A DNA stretch of 64,000 nucleotides from CAJQQY01 sp045106765 (lineage in GTDB: Bacteria; Bacteroidota; Bacteroidia; Chitinophagales; Saprospiraceae). A model generated the notes under the pieces. The model saw only the letters and a program-made list of their open reading frames with translations. It made no database searches and was not told the origin of the DNA. Position numbers and translations under genes: made by a program. Positions within the stretch are counted from its first letter, which is position 1. Every line of letters starts with the position of its first letter. The DNA lies in contig JBGCFD010000015.1 in NCBI GenBank assembly GCA_045106765.1, positions 40,208 to 104,207 of the forward strand, read 5' to 3'. Positions 16,936 to 24,849 of this stretch are shown piece after piece.

Positions 16936-18411
16936 ATGAAAACACCTTCTGATGACATATTTCAGCTGATTCAAGCAATGACTGCTGCTGAAAAAAGATA
17001 TTTTAAAATCCATTTTTCTTCTGAGAAAAGTTTGATAACCGAACTGTTTAATCTCCTCAATTCTATGAAGACTTATGATGAGGAAGGAGTTAAAAAATAT
17101 TTTAAAAAATCTAAATTGAGTAAAAATTTAAAAGTCTACAAAATCATGTTAAGTGAACTTTTACTCAAATCCTTATCATCCTTTCGATATAAAAAATCTA
17201 TCAATAGTCTTATTAGACAAAACTTGGAAGAAGTAGAAATTCTTGCTGAAAAAAAATTATATCTCCAAGCCAATAAAAAACTTCAAAAAACTAAACAACT
17301 CTGTTACAAACATGAAGAATTTGATCAACTAATTACTATCCTCCATTTAGAATATCTCCTCAAAGATTTTTATGTCTTTCCAATGTCTTCCATGAGTTTG
17401 AACTTGTTAGAAGAAATTATGCAAACAAGTAATATCGTTTCAGAAATCTTTGAATCAAAGAAGTTAAATCACAAATTAAAATTAAGTGGAGGTAATTTTA
17501 TTTCAAATAAAATATCACCTGCTGATTTAATATCAATCGAGGCATTCTTCAAGAATGATCTTAAAAATAAAAAATCTTTAAAAAAAGAATACTATGCCAT
17601 CTCAGGATTAGCTAATCTTAATTACAGCAAAAGAAATTTGGAAAAGGAATTACACTTTAGAAAAAAGGCAATTGATTTTTTCAAAACCAATCCCCATTTC
17701 ACAATTAGTAACCCTCATAAATATTGGTCCGCTTACTTTTATCTCGCTAATAATTTTTTACAGAATAACAAACATGAACAATTTGAACAAACGGTTCAAC
17801 ATCTTAAAACTTTTAGTAATCAACATCCTTCATTTATTCGTAAAAATATTTTAATTCTAGTATTAGAATTAGCCTTCCATCGCAAACAGAAGAATTTCAC
17901 AACCATTATTAATAAACTAGAACCAGAAGTTTTAAAGCTAATCGAATTGTATGGGATAGCTGAAGAACGAAGTGCCGTATTATCATCAACCTCTTTGATG
18001 ATGACCCATCTATCTCTTGGAAACCATCGCAAAGTTCAATTCTATTTAAAGAGACTATTTAAGTCCTCAATTGAGGGTGACATATTAAAATATTATTTCG
18101 AAATCGTCAACATGATTTGCCACTTTGAAACTAGAGATTTTGACATCTTGCAAAATCTATTATCTTCTAAAAAGAGAAAAATTAAAAGAAATCCATCTTA
18201 CGGAACTCCATTTTATAAAGAGGTACTAAATTTCTTTTCTCAACTTTTAGATCCTAAAAATGATCAGGTGAAAATCGTCAATCAACTTCAAGCTAAAATA
18301 AAACTCTACCCAGAAGATAGTTTCGTTGGAGTAATTCAATATTTTATTTTTGATAATTGGATGAAAGCGTTGCTCGCAAAAAAAACTTATAGCAAATATA
18401 TAAATCAGTAG
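16936..18411 (+). CDS. Helical-repeat protein of unknown function, second copy type
   Basis: With the start at 16936 the protein has 491 residues, is Lys/Leu/Asn-rich, all-helical, and has no signal peptide or membrane segment. The opening DDIFQLIQAMTAAEKRYFKIHF recalls the N-terminus of the protein at 1824-3263, and the rest resembles TPR-like helical pairs (for example ANKKLQKTKQLCYKHEEFDQL). I see no enzyme motif. The two genes may belong to one family expanded in this lineage. Confidence 0.7.
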   Translation: MKTPSDDIFQLIQAMTAAEKRYFKIHFSSEKSLITELFNLLNSMKTYDEEGVKKYFKKSKLSKNLKVYKIMLSELLLKSLSSFRYKKSINSLIRQNLEEVEILAEKKLYLQANKKLQKTKQLCYKHEEFDQLITILHLEYLLKDFYVFPMSSMSLNLLEEIMQTSNIVSEIFESKKLNHKLKLSGGNFISNKISPADLISIEAFFKNDLKNKKSLKKEYYAISGLANLNYSKRNLEKELHFRKKAIDFFKTNPHFTISNPHKYWSAYFYLANNFLQNNKHEQFEQTVQHLKTFSNQHPSFIRKNILILVLELAFHRKQKNFTTIINKLEPEVLKLIELYGIAEERSAVLSSTSLMMTHLSLGNHRKVQFYLKRLFKSSIEGDILKYYFEIVNMICHFETRDFDILQNLLSSKKRKIKRNPSYGTPFYKEVLNFFSQLLDPKNDQVKIVNQLQAKIKLYPEDSFVGVIQYFIFDNWMKALLAKKTYSKYINQ

Positions 18412-18463
18412 ATATTTTTCCATAAGCAATTGACATGCATAATTTGCTAGCTCAAGCTGTTTA

Positions 18464-19561
18464 CTATAAATCTGTCAACTCCCCTGCTCCCTCTCCTACG
18501 TGATCAGCAATCCATTCTCCATTTTCACATAGCGGTTCCATTTCTTCTTTGATAAAATTAAAAACATCGTCCTTGATTTTATCTGGAAAAAGTAAATGAA
18601 TATTTGGTCCTGCATCTAAACTAAAATAAAGTGGTTGATTAGTTGCTGCTCGGTAGGCCCTGATTTTTTCAATCATCACCAAAGTATTTGGGCGAATCAA
18701 AATGTAAGATGGTTCGGAAGTCATCATGAGTGCATGGAGGGTCAGCGCTTCATTCTCAGTAATTTCTCCGAAAGTTTTGAGATCACCTTCTTCCAATGCT
18801 TTTAATAATTTTGCAAATCTTTCATTGGCTTGATCGTAACGATTTTGAGCAAAAATATTTCCTTCCATCAATCCATGCCCTGCTCGACTACTCACACTTT
18901 TCTCTTTCCGATCGGCAATCAAAATCGTATCATGAAAAGTCTTAAAAACAGGATGCACTCGCTCGCCCCAAGGTATTGCAAACAAATTGGAAGAACCTTC
19001 TGCTGCTTCCGACTCACCCCAAATTGCCAAATGCGGGTAGACAGATCGGCTTGCACTTCCAGATCCTAATCGAGCAATGAATGATGACTTTTGGGAAAAA
19101 TCATCCGAGTTTTCTAGCGTTCCAAAAAGTTCTTTTTCCAATGAACATAAACACGCTGCTAAAGCACTCATAGCAGAGGCTGAAGAAGCAATTCCTGTAG
19201 AATGAGGAAATGAATTATAGGAATGAATTGTCAAATGCAATTGAGTCAAAAATGGAAAAACATCAACAATACTTTCTAAAAAATTCAATACCTTATTTCG
19301 AAATGCATCGTTCTGCTGCTGCTCAAAAAAGAAATCCAACTCAACATTTTGATTATCCGTATCCTTTGGTCGGTACTCTAAAATGGTTTCTGTAAAAGCA
19401 TTGTTAAGCGTAAAACTAATAGATGGATTTCGAGGAAGTTGTCTTCCATATTTTCCCCAATATTTAACCAATGCTAAATTGGAAGGACTGCGCCAAGCAA
19501 TGCGACCTGAAGTGATATTTTCTTTATCTAAAATTAATGTTGGATTGACGTAGTCGAGCAT
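18464..19561 (-). CDS. mvaD: Diphosphomevalonate decarboxylase
   Basis: This 365-residue GHMP-kinase-fold enzyme converts mevalonate diphosphate to isopentenyl diphosphate using ATP, the last step of the mevalonate route to isoprenoids (quinone tails, undecaprenyl carriers). The N-terminal VKYWGKYGRQLPRNPSISFT and the phosphate-binding stretch FPHSTGIASSASAMSALAA are clear, and the catalytic-region aspartate is near SLDAGPNIHLLFP. It is cytoplasmic. A TACTTTTG-type -7 box reads leftward at 19705-19698, about 140 bp upstream. It is not in an operon with other pathway genes here. Confidence 0.93.
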   Translation of the reverse strand: MLDYVNPTLILDKENITSGRIAWRSPSNLALVKYWGKYGRQLPRNPSISFTLNNAFTETILEYRPKDTDNQNVELDFFFEQQQNDAFRNKVLNFLESIVDVFPFLTQLHLTIHSYNSFPHSTGIASSASAMSALAACLCSLEKELFGTLENSDDFSQKSSFIARLGSGSASRSVYPHLAIWGESEAAEGSSNLFAIPWGERVHPVFKTFHDTILIADRKEKSVSSRAGHGLMEGNIFAQNRYDQANERFAKLLKALEEGDLKTFGEITENEALTLHALMMTSEPSYILIRPNTLVMIEKIRAYRAATNQPLYFSLDAGPNIHLLFPDKIKDDVFNFIKEEMEPLCENGEWIADHVGEGAGELTDL

Positions 19562-19726
19562 TTTGATGATTTATTTCTTTTGGAAAACTTTTAAATTTTT
19601 ATTCCTTAAAAATATCTACCGAAATAAAAGTGGTATTAACACTTCGAACACTAACACCGCTCCTTTAAGTTTTACTCGGTGAATAAATTTAAGAAGACAA
19701 AAGTAATTCAATTTCATGGAAAAAAT

Positions 19727-19756
19727 AAACGCCACACTTTTACAAGTATGGCGTTT
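19727..19756 (-). terminator. Terminator of the DUF4294 gene
   Basis: AAACGCCA and TGGCGTTT arms with one interior mismatch (AAACGCCACACTT against AAGTATGGCGTTT) surround a four-base loop. Read leftward, a T-rich run follows. It lies 30 bp past the DUF4294 stop codon. Confidence 0.7.
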
Positions 19757-19785
19757 ATTTTTTAACAAGAAATTGAAGTAACTGT

Positions 19786-20397
19786 TTAATAATTTTTATA
19801 CGAAATATCAAAATCATTGATCACTATATCTAAGATTGGATCATCTCCTTCATGATACCCTTCTTTTAAATCGTAATTGAAAAATTTTCCCATTTGATGC
19901 CAATACCCTGCTGTCCAACCACCTTTCATATCTTTCATCAATGTGTAAAAAGGAGTATCTAATTCTTTTTCAATCATTTTGATTAAAATCTTTCCTTGCG
20001 TTTTAGTCAAATTTTTCAAAGGAGTTTTAAATTCTTTTTTGAGTTGTTTGTATTTTCGTTTGACAAATCTCTTTCTTTTTCGTTTACTCATTGTCTCTGT
20101 TGAGTCTTCGATTTCTCTAAAAATTTTAATGGCTTTTTGAGCATATGGAAAAACTTTGGATGCGTAATATCTATACTTTCGGTAAGTTCGATAGTCTTCC
20201 CTATTTTTAAATTTTTTAGGTGAGGAAATAGAAATATTATCCAAATCTGCCATGATAATTGTATCCGTTCCTTGGATAATTGCATCGAAGACATAACCAT
20301 TGATAGTTATTTTTTCTGTTTTCTCTTCATCCATTTGCGCTTGCAACTGCAAACTTATCATGGAAAATGTCAAAAGTATTAATGTAATTCGTTTCAT
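19786..20397 (-). CDS. DUF4294 family exported protein
   Basis: Starting at the ATG at 20397 gives 203 residues with a clean signal peptide (MKRITLILLTFSMISLQLQA); an upstream ATG at 20418 would only add MKILIRN. The mature part contains NREDYRTYRKYRYYASKVFPYA, a basic stretch SKRKRKRFVKRKYKQLKKEF and the closing WTAGYWHQMGKFFNYDLKEGY, characteristic of DUF4294 (PF14127), a Bacteroidota family of unknown role. It is likely periplasmic. It is a single gene with its own terminator. Confidence 0.85.
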   Translation of the reverse strand: MKRITLILLTFSMISLQLQAQMDEEKTEKITINGYVFDAIIQGTDTIIMADLDNISISSPKKFKNREDYRTYRKYRYYASKVFPYAQKAIKIFREIEDSTETMSKRKRKRFVKRKYKQLKKEFKTPLKNLTKTQGKILIKMIEKELDTPFYTLMKDMKGGWTAGYWHQMGKFFNYDLKEGYHEGDDPILDIVINDFDISYKNY

Positions 20398-20531
20398 ATT
20401 TCTAATTAATATTTTCATTCAAATTAGATCATTAATAAAATAATCTATCCTTTGCTCTCTTTTTTAACGAAAGAACTAAGCCAAAGTATCGTTTTATTAA
20501 TGATTTTAATTAAATATTAACGTAGCCTTTT

Positions 20532-21536
20532 CTAATTTAATATTCTTACTTTTCCCTTTTTGGTTTGCTTATTTCCTGTAGTTACTGTTGTATATTCAAC
20601 CTGCCAAATAAAAATTTTATCCGTCATTTTATTTCCTTTTGAGGTTCCATTCCATTGAAAATCAATTTTATTGGATTTATAAACTTCATCTCCCCATCTA
20701 TTATAAATTCTAATTTTAAAATTTTTTATTTCACAATCATCAGCTACCATAATAGAAAAAAAGTCATGACAACCATCTCCATTTGGAGAAAATCCATTCG
20801 GTATATAATATACACATTCTTCATTGTTTGCCCCACAATCTTCAAATCTTAATTGGATAAATATCAATGAATCACAACCAGATTTAGATTTCATCTTTTC
20901 CATTCCACTTGGGTTACCTTCATTGTAAATAGTACCATTAACTTCTACAGAATAAGAATCATTTCTGCATCCTACATATTTAATTTCTTTGTAGCTATTT
21001 TGAATTCCTAAAGTCAATCGAAGTTTTTGATTTTTCTCTCGAGTATTTCCCAATGTGCTCCATGTATCTAAATTACAATCTACCGCTTTTAATTCTGACT
21101 GAGGATAATAGTTAGCTCCATTAATTTGAAAACTTTCTAAGTGTGAAGCGAAAATAGAATAGCCATTATTAAATTTAAATTCTACTTCCATTATATTTCC
21201 TCCTCCTCCTTGATACGAAATATCAAATCGTGCCTCTATACTAACAAACTTCCCTTCTTTATTAAATGAACCATCTCCATTTGAATAATAAACATCAAAA
21301 AATTCATATCCTGGCCATCCTTGAAAATCAAAATTAGCATAGTTTAATTTCCCTGAAAACCGAGTATTTAATTCTTCTCCATCTACATCAAAAGTATGAC
21401 TTATTGTTTTTCCAGTTTTTTCATAAAAAGTAATGGAAGTTAAATTTTCAATATTTTTTATCGCTTGAGAATAGATCAGCTGAGTAGAATAAATTAAACA
21501 ACTAAAAATTAAACTAATTTTGAACATAGTATTCAT
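20532..21536 (-). CDS. T9SS type B cargo protein, one-repeat form
   Basis: The 334 residues comprise a signal peptide (about 1-23), an N-terminal beta-rich domain (about 24-165, ending WSTLGNTREKNQKLRLTLGI), a single Cys-flanked repeat unit (YVGCRNDSYSVEVNGTIYNE to SGCDSLIFIQL) and a gliding-motility-associated C-terminal domain (FSPNGDGCHDFF, FKIRIYNRWGDEVYKS, closing KGKVRILN; CHU_C/TIGR04131 type). It should be exported by T9SS. It is closely related to the next gene upstream and separated from it by 36 bp, so the two look like a tandem duplication in one transcript. Confidence 0.88.
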   Translation of the reverse strand: MNTMFKISLIFSCLIYSTQLIYSQAIKNIENLTSITFYEKTGKTISHTFDVDGEELNTRFSGKLNYANFDFQGWPGYEFFDVYYSNGDGSFNKEGKFVSIEARFDISYQGGGGNIMEVEFKFNNGYSIFASHLESFQINGANYYPQSELKAVDCNLDTWSTLGNTREKNQKLRLTLGIQNSYKEIKYVGCRNDSYSVEVNGTIYNEGNPSGMEKMKSKSGCDSLIFIQLRFEDCGANNEECVYYIPNGFSPNGDGCHDFFSIMVADDCEIKNFKIRIYNRWGDEVYKSNKIDFQWNGTSKGNKMTDKIFIWQVEYTTVTTGNKQTKKGKVRILN

Positions 21537-21572
21537 TGTATCCCTTTATGTTATTTTTGATTACCGATTTAA

Positions 21573-23069
21573 CTATTTCATAATCGTTACATTACCTTTT
21601 AATCTGATTTGTTCATTTGATTCCGTATTTATATATTCAAGATACCACACAAAAACACCAATTTTTAAATCCTTATTTTTAAAACTCCCATCCCATTTGA
21701 AATCTAAATCATTAGATTGGAAAACCTCTGCCCCCCAACGATTATATACCCTAATATTAAATGCTTCTATTTGACATTTTTCAGAAGCATAAACTGAAAA
21801 ATAATCATTATATCCATCTACATTAGGTGAAAATGCATTAGGAATAAAAATATCACAAAATGGATCTGTTGCATCACAATTGAGAAAATCTAAATTTATA
21901 ATTACCATCGAATCACAACCTCCATTTCCTACAAGTAATTCATTTCCTGTAGAATTATCCTCATCATAGATAGTATTATTTACCTCTACAAAACAACCAT
22001 CATCTTGACAACCAACATAGTTTATTTCATTTGTAATAATAAAATTTTCAAAAATATAATCAATATTTATTATCGAATCACAACCAAAAACATTTGTCAT
22101 TGATTCAACTCCTGAAGGGTTATCTATATCATAAATATTTCCATTTATTTCTATGAAAAAATCAACAGGAAGACATTCCGTGTTACTTAAGTTTTCAATT
22201 GAACTTATCTCATAAGACAATAAAATATCAATAATAGAGTCACAACCATTACTAGTCATTAATATTTCTGTTCCAGTCGTATTATCTTCATCATACGTTG
22301 TCCCATTCACTTCAATTGAATAACCATCATTTTGGCAACCAACATAATTTACTTCAGTTGTAACATTGCTATAGGGAAACTCCAAATTGATACTAATTAG
22401 AGAATCGCATCCTCCACTAGCTGTCAAGATCTCCGTTCCTGAAATATTATCTTCATTATATATTATTCCATTCACTTCGATAGAGTAGCCATCATTTAAG
22501 CATCCCACATAATTTATTTCTGTGTATGTATTTTTAATTCCTAAAGTTAATCTAAGGTTTTCTGTAATTCCATTTGTATTTCCTAAAGTACTCCATGTAT
22601 TTAAATCACAGTCTACAGCACTTAATTCTGATTGTAAAATATAATTAGTTCCATTAGCATTAAAACTTTCCAAATGAGATGCGAAAATGGAACTTCCATT
22701 AGCAAAATTAAATTCCACTTCCATTATATTTCCACCGCCTCCACCTGATGAATTGTCAAACCTTACGTCTATTGAAATAAACATTCCTTCAGTATTAAAT
22801 GCACCATCTCCATTTGAATAATAGACATCAAAGAACTCATTCCCAACCCATCCTTGAAAATCATTATTGGACGAATTTAATTGACCTGATAATTTCGTAT
22901 TTAATTCACTCCCATCAATATCATATGTAAAGGTTGATGTAGAACCTGTTTTTTCATAAAAAGTAATTGAAACAAGATTATCAATATCTTTGATCGCTTG
23001 AGAAAACAAATGAGAAATACTAAAAAGGCATAGTAATATACTAGCTAGATATTTGGTGTAAAATTTCAT
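21573..23069 (-). CDS. T9SS type B cargo protein, four-repeat form
   Basis: The 498-residue protein has the same plan as its neighbour: signal peptide, matching N-terminal domain (SITFYEKTGSTSTFTYDIDG to LRLTLGI) and type B sorting domain (FSPNVDGYNDYF, FNIRVYNRWGAEVF). Between them are four copies of a 45-60-residue unit with the pattern NYVGC..DGY.IEVNG..Y.ED...G.E.L....GCDS...I. The third copy is the most diverged (ECLPVDFFIEINGNIYD). Each unit keeps two Cys, probably a disulfide. The target is unknown; surface binding is plausible. Confidence 0.88.
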   Translation of the reverse strand: MKFYTKYLASILLCLFSISHLFSQAIKDIDNLVSITFYEKTGSTSTFTYDIDGSELNTKLSGQLNSSNNDFQGWVGNEFFDVYYSNGDGAFNTEGMFISIDVRFDNSSGGGGGNIMEVEFNFANGSSIFASHLESFNANGTNYILQSELSAVDCDLNTWSTLGNTNGITENLRLTLGIKNTYTEINYVGCLNDGYSIEVNGIIYNEDNISGTEILTASGGCDSLISINLEFPYSNVTTEVNYVGCQNDGYSIEVNGTTYDEDNTTGTEILMTSNGCDSIIDILLSYEISSIENLSNTECLPVDFFIEINGNIYDIDNPSGVESMTNVFGCDSIINIDYIFENFIITNEINYVGCQDDGCFVEVNNTIYDEDNSTGNELLVGNGGCDSMVIINLDFLNCDATDPFCDIFIPNAFSPNVDGYNDYFSVYASEKCQIEAFNIRVYNRWGAEVFQSNDLDFKWDGSFKNKDLKIGVFVWYLEYINTESNEQIRLKGNVTIMK

Positions 23070-23101
23070 TATTTGTTGTTTTATGCAAAGCTATTTATTT
23101 T

Positions 23102-23226
23102 AAGTATCGAACCATAATTATCTTTAAGCGAATTGAGTTTCTTTTTTCCTATGACTGCGTTTTTTGCCTTGTCAGAGAAAAAAATAATTCTACATTCCAC
23201 TTAAACATAATTATGGTTCGGTACTT
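23102..23226. repeat. Imperfect foldback element 1
   Basis: AAGTATCGAACCATAATTAT (23102-23121) and ATAATTATGGTTCGGTACTT (23207-23226) are inverted copies with 19 of 20 matching. The pairing continues inward through TTTAAG and its partner CTTAAA with a few mismatches, giving arms of about 36 bp. Confidence 0.75.
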
Positions 23227-23230
23227 ATTG

Positions 23231-23391
23231 AAGTTGTTTTAAAATGTCTAGCTGACCTACGCAAAAAGCATTGTGGTTATTTGGACTTTAGCTTTTTTCG
23301 TCCCAACCCAAAGGGGTTGAAACTCAAAAAGAGCTTCGCCAATAACCACAAGCCTTTCCGCTCGGTTTCAGCAGACATTTTAAAACAACTT
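23231..23391. repeat. Imperfect foldback element 2
   Basis: The left arm starts AAGTTGTTTTAAAATGTCT and the right arm ends with its exact inverse, AGACATTTTAAAACAACTT. Pairing resumes after small gaps at TTGTGGTTATT (left) and AATAACCACAA (right). Total arm length is near 60 bp. It begins four bases after element 1 and has the same AAGT...ACTT ends. Confidence 0.75.
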
Positions 23392-23397
23392 CATTAA

Positions 23398-23435
23398 AAA
23401 AAAGCATTTTAGAACTTAATCTAAAATGCTTTTTT
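23398..23435 (-). terminator. Terminator of the amidohydrolase operon
   Basis: AAAAAAGCATTTTAGA and TCTAAAATGCTTTTTT form a perfect 16-bp stem with a six-base loop, with T-runs on both strands. It lies 26 bp past the stop codon at 23461. Confidence 0.8.
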
Positions 23436-23460
23436 AATCCTAATAATTTATTCTTGAGAT

Positions 23461-24744
23461 TTATTTTTGATTCTCGTATTTAGCTTTAAATTTCTCATAC
23501 AAATCTTTCTGCTTTGTATTTAAACTAACTTCTCGTCCTTGGATAAAAGCAGTTTCCACATGATTTGTTCGCATGTCTAATGCATCTCCTGAACTAATAA
23601 AAAGTGTCGCATCTTTTCCTACTTCAAGTGATCCAGCAGTTTTGTCAATACCCAAAATTTTTGCTGTATTCAACGTTAATCCTGAAATGGCATCTTCTTT
23701 ATCTAATCCAAAACCAACGGCATGACCAGCTTGAAAAGGAAGGTTTCTTGACTGAGCTACTTCATTCATTTGGAAACACCAAAGCACTCCTGCCTCTTGA
23801 AGCATTCTTGGAGTTTTGAATGGTTGATCAATATCTGAGTCATCGTGATCTGGCAAATCATGTACTTTTGATAACATGACTGGAACGTTATTTTTTTTCA
23901 AAAAATCAGCGACCATCCAAGATTCACTTCCTCCGACGATGACAGGTGTGATATTAAATTTTTTAAATAATAAAACTGCTTCCATGATTGATTTGGCAGC
24001 ATTGGTTTTTACATATAAGTTTTTGCTTCCATCAAACAATCCTCGCATTGCTTCAAACTTCAAATTTTTGGAAGACAATTTCGTATTTTTTGAGTACGCA
24101 TGAGCTTCTGTGAAATAGTCTTCCACTTCTTGCAATTGCTTTCCATAGTTTTTGTTTTTAGAAATAGTTCGAGTTCTCCAACTCCAACTCACCATCGAGG
24201 GATAAGACAAATAAATTCCTTCATCCATTTTGTATGCTGCATCTTCCCAGTTCCATGCATCCAATTGAACTACAGTTGATTGCCCATCAACTCTACCCCC
24301 GCTAGGAACAATTTGAGCCATCAACATTCCATTGGAACGAAGGGTTGGAGTTACTTTTGAATCCGTATTGTAAGCAATGATCGCACGAATGTGTGGATTC
24401 AAATTTCCAATTTCCCGATCATCACGAGTTGCTCGAACTGCTGAGACTTCATTTAAACCCAACGCAGTATTTGCTGCAATAAATCCTGGGTAAGCATGTT
24501 TGCCAGTTGCATCAATTACTTTAGAAAAAGAATTTCGATCTAGTCGAATTCTAGATGCATCTTCGACTGCGAGTAATTTTCCATTTTCAAAAGTGATTAA
24601 ACTATTCGCAATCACTTTTCCGTTTCCTACATGTGCGGTTGCTCCGAGAATGGCAATCTTTCCTTTTTGTGGTGGAGCGGGTGCTGGTTGTGCAGTTAAA
24701 CTCCAAGTGAAACACATGATTAAAATTATATTATATATTTTCAT
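23461..24744 (-). CDS. Exported amidohydrolase-fold protein, metal site incomplete
   Basis: The 427-residue protein has a signal peptide (about 1-18), then an amidohydrolase-type composite domain: small beta part with ILGATAHVGNGKVIANSLITFENGKL and the closing GSLEVGKDATLFISSGDAL. At the place where active members have a His-x-His pair after the first strand (PGFIDxHxH), this protein reads PGFIAANTALGL. The first metal ligands are therefore missing and catalysis by the usual mechanism is doubtful. It lies 105 bp downstream of a larger relative, and the two probably form an operon acting in the periplasm. Confidence 0.8.
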   Translation of the reverse strand: MKIYNIILIMCFTWSLTAQPAPAPPQKGKIAILGATAHVGNGKVIANSLITFENGKLLAVEDASRIRLDRNSFSKVIDATGKHAYPGFIAANTALGLNEVSAVRATRDDREIGNLNPHIRAIIAYNTDSKVTPTLRSNGMLMAQIVPSGGRVDGQSTVVQLDAWNWEDAAYKMDEGIYLSYPSMVSWSWRTRTISKNKNYGKQLQEVEDYFTEAHAYSKNTKLSSKNLKFEAMRGLFDGSKNLYVKTNAAKSIMEAVLLFKKFNITPVIVGGSESWMVADFLKKNNVPVMLSKVHDLPDHDDSDIDQPFKTPRMLQEAGVLWCFQMNEVAQSRNLPFQAGHAVGFGLDKEDAISGLTLNTAKILGIDKTAGSLEVGKDATLFISSGDALDMRTNHVETAFIQGREVSLNTKQKDLYEKFKAKYENQK

Positions 24745-24849
24745 CTTGACATATTTATTTTAGGTGTAATTTTTCGTGTAACCAAAAAATTACACCTAAA
24801 AAGGTTTTAAAATTTAGTGGAGGTTTTTCAGTTCTCCAAATTCAAAAAA

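Larger units (their letters stand above)
23070..23460. other. Intergenic stretch filled by inverted repeats
   Basis: This 391-bp gap holds two foldback elements side by side (23102-23226 and 23231-23391) and a terminator (23398-23435). No open frame with protein character is present. Confidence 0.7.
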
